From: Paramacrobiotus metropolitanus
Taxonomy: Eukaryota; Tardigrada; Eutardigrada; Parachela; Macrobiotidae
Length of the DNA: 64,000 bases
Direction of reading: 5' to 3'
Assembly: GCF_019649055.1 (NCBI RefSeq)
Contig: NW_026570277.1
Span: 310,001 to 374,000 of the forward strand
The translations under genes were made by a program, and so were the position numbers. The notes under the pieces were generated by a model. The model was not told the DNA's origin. It ran no database searches and saw nothing but the letters and a program-made list of their open reading frames with translations. Shown here in pieces: positions 34,523 to 44,788 of this stretch (within the stretch, counting starts at the first letter, position 1; every line of letters begins with the position of its first letter).

Positions 34523-34837
34523 TTATTTTATTTCGTATGATACTATTATGTACAATTCTAATTTTATCGTTTTAACTTTCCCTATTCTTTTCAAATCTAA
34601 GATTACTTTTCGGCTCACAAACACTTCCTGCATTGCTTGAGAGATTGTGTAGCCGAAAGCTTTACAACCGTTGGCCTGAAAACCGTTATGGGTGCAGCAT
34701 CCGGCAAGGAAGCTATTGTAAAATAAGATTTCCACCCATGTACTGGTGGGAAGGTTAACCGATCCCGGTTTGGCGAGCTTTCTCGTTTGATAAGGTGCAG
34801 TGTTTTGATTGACCTTTGTCAAAACGCCGATTTCCAT
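34523..34837 (-). CDS. Hypothetical small protein (104 residues)
   Basis: A single open frame with ATG. The middle contains FYNSFLAGCCTHNGFQANGC, with three Cys, then KAFGYTISQAMQEVFVSRK and a basic tail. I do not recognise a domain. It could be the last exon of a split gene or chance: the flanks are AT-rich and no splice signals are compelling. Low confidence that it is expressed. Confidence 0.2.
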   Translation of the reverse strand: MEIGVLTKVNQNTAPYQTRKLAKPGSVNLPTSTWVEILFYNSFLAGCCTHNGFQANGCKAFGYTISQAMQEVFVSRKVILDLKRIGKVKTIKLELYIIVSYEIK

Positions 34838-36689
34838 AAATCTTCGCCGTTATTGTAGCTCTAAACTTAAACCAACTACGCCATGTTTTGCACCATAAAC
34901 CAAAGTTCTTTAGTTGAATACCACTGTTTTCTAAAATTGCCGCTCGGAAATCTTAAGTTGATCGGCATAGCGAAATACATTTATTAGCAATGTGCAATTG
35001 TGCACTCAGCTGTAACACCAGGTGATAGATGGTACAGAAAAATTTTCAGAAACCATTATTAAGTATTCCGCCGGCATTTTTACTGCGAAACCTATTACTA
35101 AAAAGAAGGGAGTGCTTAATAATTATTTAATCAAGATAATATTATAACAGAACAATAATTTACAAAAGGGGAATGCTACTGCTGTGTTAAGTACGTTGCC
35201 TTTTAACCCGCGGGCGGACAGAGATTTTGGTTGTTTTTTTAATGTTTAAATTTTAACTGTAAAGTAGTGTGCCCGCGCTTGCACTTTTGTTGTTATGGCG
35301 GCTATTGCCCAATAAACACACATTTACAAAAGTAAACTACAAAAATATTTATAAATTCTAATGAATTAATTAATTATTTAATTTTTTGTTTTTTTGAAAT
35401 TTTGTACGATGCTTTAAAAACGTCTAAAATTATTTAGTTTGTCTCAAAAACTTTCGTTTTCTGATCTTTTCATCCTCCGACATAGGAACTGAAGCCGGAG
35501 AACTCGTATATAGATAGTTCGTTCCTACGATTTCGGTTTTTCAGAATTCTCGTACTTTGTTTTACAAAGTATGTCAAAAATGGACTTTACTGATTAGATA
35601 AGTTATTTAATAGTATTTTGGAAACCTTTCCGAAACTGCCACCAACGTTAGCTAAACATTGGCATGAATTTTCGCCCGTCACAGAGAAGGGAGGAATTTA
35701 TGCCGATTGGGCAGCGCGGAAAGGGATTTGATTTTCGCCGGCTAGACAAAAGGGAAGAATTCTGCCGATAAAACAAATAGGAAAGAATTTTCGCCGGCAG
35801 ACAAAAGGAGAGGGATTTTTGCCGGTTAGTCAGTGGCGAAGGGATTTTCGCCGGTTAGATAGAGGGGAAGGAATTTTTGCCGATCAGACAGAAGGGGAAT
35901 AATTTTTGCCGGCCAGACAATCCAAATATGGATTTTGCCAAGTCGTTTAAAAGCAAAAATCCCATTCTGAGTTTCTAAAAATTCGACGTTTGCAAACCGA
36001 GGCCGAAGGCCGAGGGTTGCCTTGTATAGGAAGATACAGCAAGCATTAGAGCTTCCTGCTCAGAGTGGCAGAAGTTCTTATAATGTGTACAAGGTGTCTT
36101 CCAGAATATATTTAGCAGCTACGGATGTCTGGCCAACAAGCACTGCGGGGGTTTAGTGGATCATTCGCAGATGCTGCACCAGATGGTGCCGACTGAAGAA
36201 CTATTGTGGCGATGAACGTCGGGGTCGGGAACATGGTGTTACCGGTCACTGCTTATAAATCTGGTGCTACTACATTCTCTATGTCTCTGTAGCCCGCTGG
36301 GAAACCGAAACCGGACGCTGAGAGTCTAGTGCCGGCATACACACGGGCTAACCGGGATCCGCGATCACGAATGGAGAAATATATCCGGCATGAATTGCTT
36401 CCACCGTTTGGTAGCGGTCTTTGTGCACGTTTGTAGCCGGCAGAAAGATTGACAGGCTGGCCAACGTCAAAAGGAGGAAGGAAATTTTAGAGGAAGGAAA
36501 TTCTGTGCGGTCAAAAGGAGGAAGCAAATTTTTGAGGAAGGAAATTTTCTGGAGTCAAAAGGAGGGAGGAAATTTTTCGGGTCAAAAAGAGGAAGGAAAG
36601 TTTCACGTTCAGGGACATTATGATAAGCTTTTGACGAATCGAATTTTTATACCCAACTCCGGGTAGCGCTTTGAAACATGTCAACCGCT
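34838..36689. other. Intergenic repeat-bearing region
   Basis: No supported gene. At 35,690-35,935 a 30-45-bp repeat recurs about seven times (GATTTTTGCCGGTTAGACA-like, with GAGGGGAAGG). At 36,465-36,605 a purine-rich repeat (GTCAAAAGGAGGAAGGAAAT) recurs about four times. CGAGGCCGAAGGCCGAG at 35,998 echoes CCTCGGCCTTTGGCC near 54,543. Confidence 0.5.
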
Positions 36690-37529
36690 TCACACGAAAA
36701 AGAACAAGAAATCCAAAGCAGAAAGTCCATTCAAAAACAAGAAACAACAAAAAATAACGAAGGAGCAAGGAACATCCGTGGAAATTGATTTGTGGATGGG
36801 ATAAAAATACCCATGCGGATGACTGCGGTCGACATGAAATCCACAACTTCTCCATGGCTGTGATATGCCGAAAGAACCGTCAAAACTAAACAGTAACGGC
36901 ACGTTTATCGATGAACCGGGATAAAGCGATCTACAAGAGAAAAAATAATTTCGCAGCCGAAAAAAAATGCGTTGGTGACCATTCCTGGAGAACGTCTAGA
37001 TAACGGAATTAGCAGAAACTAATTCAACGCACCGTTGCTCCTAATGCTCGTCGGGTTGACCATTTTTTGTACTGCAGGGGAAAAACCACGGCGACAAAAC
37101 GATTAATCGCCAGGCAAGTGTTGGAATTATATGTTAACTGCGCGTTAATCAGACCTAAGCAATTCACAATCGCACAGGATGTCGTCGTTAGGAACTCCAT
37201 GCGTCCGTTCAAGCAGATGGTCAAGATGTTCAATAGAAAATTTACAGCGCACAAACTAGTTTCGAGAATAATGGTATGTAGAATTAAAATACCGGAAGCA
37301 GACCACCGCTGCGGATAAGTACAATAAGAAGCAACACCAAAAGCAGGGCACCGATGTAGCACTCTGCCAGTGAAATGGCGCACCACACTTCCAGCTGGTC
37401 TTTGTAAACAATCCAGGCTGGTTGCTGTGTAGTGTTAATGGCTGTCGAGCTAAGTAGATATGTCGAATTCTTGGGCATTTTAACCGGGCACGGATCCAGC
37501 ACGTTGTGTCGCCGGTATTTGAATGCCAA
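36690..37529 (-). pseudogene. Rhodopsin-like receptor, decayed copy 1
   Basis: The minus strand from 37,529 encodes a short N-terminus with an NST sequon, then PAWIVYKDQLEVWCAISLAE and TM1. A frameshift in intracellular loop 1 follows (7 nt shorter than the sister copy). TM2-TM3 continue in another frame with LAINRFVAVVFPLQYKKW, where NRF replaces DRY. The TM4-7 exon survives only as GSFGISQPWRSCGFH and part of TM5, with frame loss after that. The TM6-TM7 part is missing. Confidence 0.65.
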
Positions 37530-38087
37530 CAGGCAAACAATCTCTTGTGCAGTAAATCAGTAGAAAAGTCTGTAACGTATTAAGTGAAAACAAAACTTCA
37601 CTAACTATTGGAAGTGTTCCGACGGCAAAAAATTAAGAATGTAGAAATACTTGCTTTGCGTCAACGTTGGACCGTCGAAAAGAGAGGACCATCGTGCAGG
37701 TTGAGCATTCTGGGCGGGAAATTATAGGGTAAACTGCCGTTTCATTTTCTGACAGAAACTGTACAGCAAACGATAAATAATGTCTCTGCGGCTTGTTAGC
37801 CATAGGCTACTTTGCCACAGTTTGAGCGGCAAGGTAGCTGGTTGACTATTTTGCCCCACAGTGCGCAAGAAGGCAAAAAACATAAGAATGAAACATAAGA
37901 AACCACGAGAATATAAGGAAACACTGAAAACATAAGATAACATAGGAAAACATGAGAAACCAAAATAATATAAGAAAATGTAAGAGCACCATACGAATAA
38001 TACAAGAAAACCAATGAGAAGCTGCATCTTTTGCAAGGCGAATGCGAGCGCGGAGGAGGCGGAGGAGAAGGTGGAAGGTGAAGGCTA
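37530..38087. other. Spacer with A-rich degenerate repeats
   Basis: 37,865-37,985 carries loosely repeated AACATAAGAAA-like words. No gene is supported; hydrophobic open frames on the minus strand come from the complementary T-rich run. Confidence 0.4.
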
Positions 38088-38243
38088 CAAGCCCGTCCGG
38101 AGTTAGAGCACGATAAAGAACAGCTAACGCATAATAAGCGCGATGTTAGCGCTTAGTCGATAGCCACTGCACTACAGTTGGCGCAACTCATTAATTTACA
38201 TTGTTCGCTGTTCTCTATCGTGCTCTAACTCCGGACCGGCTTG
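38088..38243. mobile_element. 156-bp inverted-repeat MITE with TA target
   Basis: The ends begin CAAGCCCGTCCGGAGTTAGA and CAAGCCGGTCCGGAGTTAGA (opposite strand). They match over about 37 bp with two differences. TA lies directly outside both ends (38086-38087, 38244-38245), as in Tc1/mariner-type elements. Confidence 0.8.
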
Positions 38244-38662
38244 TATTCCTAAATAGCCAAAGCAGCTAAATGGCTATTCCATCTTACTATTGCGGCAAAA
38301 TAGTGTACCAGCTGCAAACCCGCAGGCTGCGGCAAAATAGCCAACAGGCTATCTGGCCGCAGATACTGGCAAAATAGTAAAAGGCTATTTTGCCGCAAAA
38401 ATTGCGGCAAAATAGCCACTCCGCTTTCGAATGGTATCGGGTCAGCATGCCTGAGGAAGCTCCACGGATCGGAGCCGGGAACGTAGCTTTGATAAGTTAA
38501 CAGCGAAGTCAGAGTGACGGAAATGCTTTGGTCTTGAGTGTGCGCACCTGTAGTTGTTGAGACGCTTGTGGCTAAATTAAAGTAAATAAATACACAAAAC
38601 AAATAACTGAAAAACAATGCTGGACTGCTCTTCTTAAAAACTATTTCATTCATACGGGTAGG
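38244..38662. other. Cluster of GCGGCAAAATAGCC words
   Basis: The 14-bp word GCGGCAAAATAGCC or its complement recurs several times in 38,270-38,420 and again near 37,800 and 39,650-39,700. No gene seen. The long minus-strand frame here is not supported by domain content. Confidence 0.45.
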
Positions 38663-39078
38663 CAGGCCCGTAGCGAGGTCCGAAGGAAGGGGGGTGCGCA
38701 AATCGGCTGCGCCAGTTGCGCCCTTTTTAAGTTCGGTCTGCGCCCACTGCGACCGTATATTTAAGAGTCTGCGCCCCTTGCGCCCCGCATTTCCCTTGGA
38801 CTTCGCTACGGCTCTGCTCCCGTTGCACAGCCGACAGTCCAGGCCAAAGTCTACTGTGTGCAAGATTCCGAAATTTATAAAACATTTTATACAAATTTAA
38901 CGCGGCACCGCCCTTGCGCCACGGGCGCACTCGTTTCGGCGCCCGATGCGCCCTTAAAAATCCCTTGAATTTTGTGCCCGCGCGCCCGTGCGCCAGATTC
39001 GGGCGCAAAATAAATTCAGAAGTTAGCCGAGGAGGGGGGTGCGTGCGCCCGTGCGCACCCCCCCTCGCTACGGCCCTG
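38663..39078. mobile_element. hAT-type non-autonomous element (416 bp)
   Basis: The left end is CAGGCCCGTAGCGAGG and the right end reads CAGGGCCGTAGCGAGGGGG on the minus strand. The flanks CGGGTAGG (38655-38662) and CGGGTATC (39079-39086) match at six of eight positions, the 8-bp duplication size of hAT elements. The interior is rich in TGCGCCC words with no coding gene. Confidence 0.65.
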
Positions 39079-39127
39079 CGGGTATCATAATGGTCGCAAC
39101 AGTTTTGGATAAGTGGCTTACCAAAAC

Positions 39128-39240
39128 GAATTTTGCTTCCCTAAGAAACCTAAGAAAACTAAGAAACCTAAGAAACCTAAGAAATATAAGAAAACCTAAG
39201 AAGCCCTAAGAAACCTAACAAAACTAAAAAACCTAGGGTC
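39128..39240. repeat. Short tandem repeat CCTAAGAAA
   Basis: About ten degenerate copies of a 9-10-bp word. Confidence 0.8.
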
Positions 39241-39244
39241 AGAA

Positions 39245-39402
39245 ACTAAGAAAACCGAAGATGGCCAAAATGAGCAGTTGCCGAAATAAGCGTTGGCCGA
39301 ATTGAGTGTTGGCCGAAGTGAGCCACGGCCGAAATGAACGTTGGCCGAAATGAGCATTGGCCGAAGTGAATCTGTGCGGCCGAAATGTAACGCGGCCGAA
39401 GT
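39245..39402. repeat. Short tandem repeat GGCCGAAATGAGCGTT
   Basis: About nine degenerate copies of a 15-17-bp unit. Confidence 0.75.
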
Positions 39403-40023
39403 GATCGGACGCGACTGGCCTCCACCCCCTTACGCGTCACCGGTTACATGGTTGTACTCCACAGACACTGTACATACTTCAAAATCGTCACAATAATTCT
39501 ACAAATTTTTGCAAAATAATAAGTTGATGAAAAAATATTTAGGAATTTACTGCTACGCTTCGGTCATACAGTGCCCGCCAGAAGCGAGTGCACTTTCCTA
39601 GTATTGCACAACTGCACTTTGTAGGCTGGGTTTGTGCAGTGTGCGGCAAAATAGCCAACCAGCTATAGTGCCGCATATTGATCTTACTGCGGCAAAATAG
39701 CCTTAGCCATTCGAAAAGGTTCTTACGTTCCAAACTTTCTTTGGCAGACAGGTATCAGCGTCGTCCCATCCGGTCTATTTCCGTCAATGCGAGGTAATTG
39801 CGATTATGAACGAAAAATGTAACGCCTTAGTTAATCGTAAAAATCACACAAAAAAAGAGGGTTTTACACTGAAAAATACAAGGGTGCTTTAATGTCTTTA
39901 ATTTAGAACATTCATGTTGTGATTAAAAAGCGAGAAAAATGTATTCTCAAGTTCAGTTTGAGCCTAGTGTATGCGCCTTTCACCTTTGCCTCATCTGGAC
40001 GGGCCGTGATATGGTTTTTTTTA
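39403..40023. other. Spacer with one dispersed repeat
   Basis: 39,545-39,605 (TGCTACGCTTCGGTCATACA ... GAGTGCACTTTCCTA) is repeated in reverse orientation at about 54,365-54,420 in a midasin intron. No gene is supported. Confidence 0.5.
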
Positions 40024-42308
40024 TTATTGCGTCGGTCCAGTATTCGGGTTTCCCTTTAAAATGTTACGGACCCATCGAACAACGGACACTAAACCATTTC
40101 GGTATCCGTCACTGAGAGCGAAGAACACAACCTAAAAACACATTATTATTGTCAATGCACCGGTTGTAAGGGGCGCAGTGCACCCATATCTGTATGTAAA
40201 TATATTATGACGCATTTACCGGTGTCATTGCGAAACCTAACACACTGCAATTGCGGACGTAAAGCTCAGCTTTACGTAAAGCTCTACAATGGGGTCATTT
40301 TGGTAGAAGTGCAGATTGAACAACGCCAAGATGACCATGGGGTAATAACAAGCGATATTCCACAGAGAGAACACACAGAGAACACCTGCAAATTTTTTTC
40401 TTCGCTGCTGCTTCTTCTTATCAAGTAGCTCTTTCCGGGGAGCTAATGGCGATCGTTTCCATGCATTGTAAGCGGAATGCAGGAGCATGCTCACATACAG
40501 CGTCAGCTGCATGGCATGGGGGACATACACTGATAACGCGCGCAGCACAGGATGGTAGCGCCATTGTGGATCTTCATGGAAGCCGCAGCTGCCCCACGTG
40601 CCTGATAGTCCGAATGACCCGCCGACTTCCAACAGTACCGGAATGTTGACAACCATGCCAAGCGCCCAGGCTGAGCCAATCTAGATACACCGATGAATTC
40701 AATGAGGTGGCCGCGTCGACAACACACTTCGTAAAATAAATTTATTGGGCCATTGTGCGTAAATTATTTGTTATTATTGGTTAATATAACTGCGTCGATT
40801 TATGAATTTGGCAAAATGCATCTACACGCTTTTCACTAGCCATGGACGATAGCGCTTTTCCGGTAGTCCATGTTTTGTAGCGGTGTGGAAAAACAACAGC
40901 CACAAAACGATTGAGATTTAGACAAGCATTGGTAAAGTGAATTACGTTCGTCGTGATTAACAGCAGACCATTGACGTACTGTAGATGCATATTTCTTTGG
41001 GAGGAATGTACGGCGTCCGTTAAAGTAACCACCAGGATATTCAACGGGCAGTGAATGGTGCATGTGGCGTAGTGCAGTGGCACTGATGTCACGAGAATGT
41101 TGTGTCCGCTGTGACCTCTATGTGGTGTGTTGTCCAGCATAGCAACTGCGGTTGCAGTGTGCCATTGTTGTCCTTCGTACGTACAACTCGCTAATTCTCC
41201 CTTGCTGGTGAAGGTCATCTGGCTGGCTCTCCGAGTCCAGCATTCACCAAACTCTTTCCACGCCGTCCGTCTCACTGCGCTCTTCATGCCTCATCCAGGC
41301 TGATAAGCATCCGCACGGCTTCTTGATCCACTGGAATCTTTCATCCTTTCACCACGTTCCTCGTTCATCATTTCAGAGACTGTGCCTTGTCACTGGCACC
41401 GTCGCTGGCGTCCACGGCTGTCTGGCTTCGCTCACCCCTCTGCCACGAAGGAACCGTCGGTCTTCATGCTTCGCCCATTTCCCAGGTGCGTCGCCGAAAC
41501 CAATTCTCTTCCTTGGCTGGGCAGCCTTAAGCAGACGTATATCTTGGTCACGGGTCTCACGGAGGAACGGTACTCGTCCGCCTCTCCACCGTCGCGGCTT
41601 TCCCAGCTGCCTCCACAGGTGCGGCACTTCTCCTCCCGCCCTGCTTTCCCTCGTGGATCCCATCCACGATCAGGCACTCATTCCCAGCACACGTTTTACA
41701 TCCGATGGATGGAGTTGTTATGCCTCTCCCTCGCTCGTCGATCGCGTCGTTCCGGCAGTAAAGCAGCATACATTAACACCTATACGCCACAAGTACTGAC
41801 ATCCTTCACGCCACTGTCACGCCTTGAAGGTGGCGGCATAATGTATTTATTATGAACCGCCACTGAGGGCGCAAACAACCAACTAATCGTTGTCATCAGG
41901 ACAACAATGGCACACTGCAACCGCAGTTGCTATGCTGGACAACACACCACATAGAGGTCACAGCGGACACAACATTCTCGTGACATCAGTGCCACTGCAC
42001 TACGCCACAGTGCACATCGTGAAGTCCAAGAAAGCTGTATGGAAAATCAAAATACCCGATGCTCGTTTATGAGCTTTTATGTGAACGAGTACAGTGAAAA
42101 ATATCAGGAACAAGACACTGCCCAAGTATGATTCCGATAGAGAAAGGGTGAACCAGATTGTCATCTGATATTTATAGACTATCCATGCCGGCATTGCGCT
42201 AGTGGAGTTCGTGCTGCTGTTATGCAAGACATTCAGCATTATGGAGGTATTGGTCGTTGTATTTGTCATTAGTTCGGGAAAAAGTTGGCTTGTGGCAAGT
42301 AAAGGCAC
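40024..42308 (-). pseudogene. Rhodopsin-like receptor copy 2, split by a transposon
   Basis: Exon 1 starts at 42308 with a sequon-rich N-terminus (NTTTNTS, NSSTNSTS), PAWIVYKYQ and TM1-TM2. It is cut at 42015 by a 947-bp element and resumes at 41062 with CTIHCPLNILVV, TM3 and LNRFVAVVFPHRYK. Exon 2 (40680-40220) gives TM4, GGSFGLSGTWGSCGFH, TM5 and TM6 (CYYPMVILALF). Exon 3 (40131-40024) gives TM7 and tail (VVFFALSDGYRNG) to a stop. Other lesions: small indels after TM2, and a 17-bp insertion near 40,262-40,285 that frameshifts the end of exon 2. It shares structure with the copy at 44.8-48.0 kb. Ligand unknown. Confidence 0.75.
41063..42009. mobile_element. 947-bp transposon with 113-bp inverted ends in a receptor exon
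   Basis: The ends begin TGTGGCGTAGTGCAGTGGCA on each strand and match for about 113 bp. GTGCA (41058-41062 and 42010-42014) is duplicated at the borders, and the sister receptor has a single GTGCA there. A plus-strand frame (41323-41799) has a stretch SLVDPIHDQALIPSTRFTSD followed by GW.CY, weakly like the ISXO2/Merlin DDE region, but it is broken and uncertain. Superfamily unassigned. Confidence 0.85.
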
Positions 42309-43360
42309 TGGAATGGAGAAAGTATAAAGTAGAAACCCAATGCACTAAAAAGAACTAGAAAGTAGAAACCCAATGCAATAATTATTTAACTTTCTATACC
42401 AGCTGGTAGACGTTCAGCAGATGCGATGTCAAAACTTTAAAAACATTTATTTTTATTTTATTTGTCGAAGGGCAGTTTCGGTTATCCATCACGATTATTC
42501 AAAAATGCCGGTGGGCTTGAGAAGTAGCTGAACATAGTAAGTAACCGAGAAAAGAACTACAAACATATACAATACTCGTACACGTCAAAGTGACGGGAAA
42601 ACCACCGCTCTCTGAGACACATATAATGAGCAAACAAACAACCAAAAATTACATCAAATTAATAGTGTCGGCTAACCGATCTGAAACCAGCAGTCAACAA
42701 ATCTTCGAAGAATCTGATGACCGCGGTTGCTAACTTTTCATTATCTGTATCAAAGCGCAGAGAGTGATTACATGTTTTCGACTTCAGGTAACCGCTAAAT
42801 TGTGGAGACGTCTCTGCAGTTTTGCCAGCATGTTATTGCAGCAGAGAAAACGATTTTCCGACGCTGTTCTTATGAAGGCTCTAAAAACAGTTGTAAGCTA
42901 TCTGTAGTACATATCCGGGCGCATCGAAAACGCCGCTTTGAACTTCGGAAAGCCATCTCCCGGTTGCTGTTGGCAAAGGCCAGAAAAATTACGAAAAAAA
43001 GGTATTTGATTAGAAATTCGTCTTACAATGATTAAAAAACAATAGACATTGATATCCTTGTCGGTATTTCGGGCTTGGCACCCGTTGTACCCAGAACAGT
43101 TGGCACATTTAAGCTACTACAAAATCCTTGAAAAAAATCTCATCTTCGCAAGAACGTGTGTCATTTTCACATGGCGGTGCTCAGATAAGCGACCGGAACA
43201 ACTGTTGTTTGTATTCAATACATTGCTGGTTGTCTAGCTTTGTTGGTAGTGATGTTTATTACAAAGGTCTGTTTGTGTATTTTGTGTATTTTAACCGTGC
43301 CGTGACAAAGTACAAATCTCTGAGAACGAATCCTTCGCCGCTGTAGCGGTGTGGTTACGA
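42309..43360. other. Unassigned region
   Basis: No supported gene. AAGTAGAAACCCAATGCA is repeated at about 42,329 and 42,359. Open frames of 60-77 codons show no domain. Confidence 0.35.
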
Positions 43361-43532
43361 GAGCGGAGCCTGGTGCATCAGCATCACACGGGACTGCGGT
43401 TGCTGATGGTGCTGACCGTTGGTGTGTGCGTATGCTGGATTCCGTATGAGCTGAATTACGTGCTGTAGCACATGACGGGTCACCAAAATTTACTGGTCAA
43501 CTTTCTTTTGTCGACACTCTGTAGGTAATGTG
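43361..43532 (+). pseudogene. Receptor-like TM6-TM7 fragment
   Basis: The plus-strand frame reads LRLLMVLTVGVCVCWIPYEL, a TM6-like CWxPY segment, then NYVL and a TAG at 43466-43468, then HQNLLVNFLLSTL, TM7-like, ending at a possible donor GTAATG. Opposite strand to the other receptors; a relic or a mis-read exon. Confidence 0.3.
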
Positions 43533-43689
43533 CAGAGTGCAGACTGTTATGGCTTAATACGAGTACTTAATAAGTGCTTCTGTTGTTAATTGCTAACATA
43601 TTGGGTGATCTTTTATTCTAACCTGAACCTTTAGTTCAACATTTCAGTACAGTTACGGTACATACATAGATGGTTTAACGCTCAGGAAC

Positions 43690-43890
43690 ATGTATTCGAT
43701 GGCCTTTCTATTTTACTGGTATTCTGCATTACGTGTGTAATCAGCTGTGCTAAAATCCTCGCCGGCAAAAAAACTTTCGTGATAGCAATGATTTTCGTTG
43801 TAATTTCAGCGGTAATTGCTTCATGTTACGTAAAAATTACCAGAATAATTGTAAAATTTGGCACTGCTATATCGAGAGGGCTGAAGTTTC
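43690..43890 (+). other. Hydrophobic open segment, possible membrane exon
   Basis: The frame reads LSILLVFCITCVISCAKIL and then FVIAMIFVVISAVIASCYVK, two membrane-type spans with a basic end, resembling TM4/TM5 of a receptor. It has no start codon in frame and no clear partner exons. Confidence 0.2.
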
Positions 43891-44055
43891 TCTGAACAGA
43901 AAAAATCAAATCGCCCTGATGAATGCAAAATTTTTACAACTTTTCCATTTGAACTATGCTGTCTACAGCGACAAGTTGATTTATGCCTTGTTAGTGCCAA
44001 CTTTCGTCAATGTGCATGCCATAAATATAGCATAAATAGATTTTTAAACTAAATT

Positions 44056-44440
44056 CGTGTACATGCACGAAGTACATCACTTTCGCGCACTCCCAAACCC
44101 GTTTGTTCGTTTGTTTTATAATATTCTGTGGCCAAATGTTTTGTATACATCGGCGTGATAACCGTTTGTGCGTGCAACATCCGGTTCGCGAGTTATAACC
44201 ATAAGAAAATTCCAAAAAGTTTAAATGCCTTCAGGTGTACCAAAAGTCTCATTATGGACCGATCTCCTTCTGGTTTTGCACGCAAATGCACATAACCATG
44301 AACAAAGTTTTTACACCGATCCACCGTTCTTGCATGTTTTTCAAATTTTAAAATGAATTTCAAAAGTTTTAACATTCATTTTAAAATTTGAAAAAATCAT
44401 GGAAGTCTGGATCAGTGTAAAACCAATGTAAAAATTAAAC
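44056..44440. repeat. Second copy of the foldback family
   Basis: It shares CATCCGGTTCG, GTGTACCAAAAGTCTCATTA and TTTTTCAAATTTTAAAAT in the same order as the 429-1215 element. Central arms of about 65 bp remain inverted around 44,362 and the right arm is truncated. Confidence 0.6.
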
Positions 44441-44788
44441 AACATTATAAGCAGTCATGTTGCAGATACTGCATTATATGAAAGCAATTAGAAAAGTCAT
44501 CGGTCCGATGGGCGTATCGCAGGTTGAAAGCTAAACGCCAGCGCAAAGGGCTTTTTACCTCAGTGATCACTAATCAGCATAATTATTGAACAGTGTTATC
44601 AGCATTAATTAGAGTTATTAGTGTCAAATTGTCAATTGCAGTGAACTGTATGTGAAGGACTATTGTTTATTTAGCGTTACATCTTTCACTGATTTACTAC
44701 AGTAATGAAGAATAAGTGGAGTACGAGTACCAAACTCCAACGTATGTAGGTAGTTAGGTACAAAAGTGCTAACGGACACTTGGACAGT
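44441..44788. other. Spacer, nothing recognised
   Basis: AT-rich sequence between the foldback copy and the 3' end of the minus-strand receptor gene. Confidence 0.4.

Noticed and set aside
34523-34837. Cytokine-like cystine-knot protein
   Set aside because: Three Cys in a short open frame do not match any knot spacing I know. Kept only as hypothetical.
38249-38863. 204-codon minus-strand protein
   Set aside because: It spans the edge of a hAT-like element and low-complexity words, and shows no domain.
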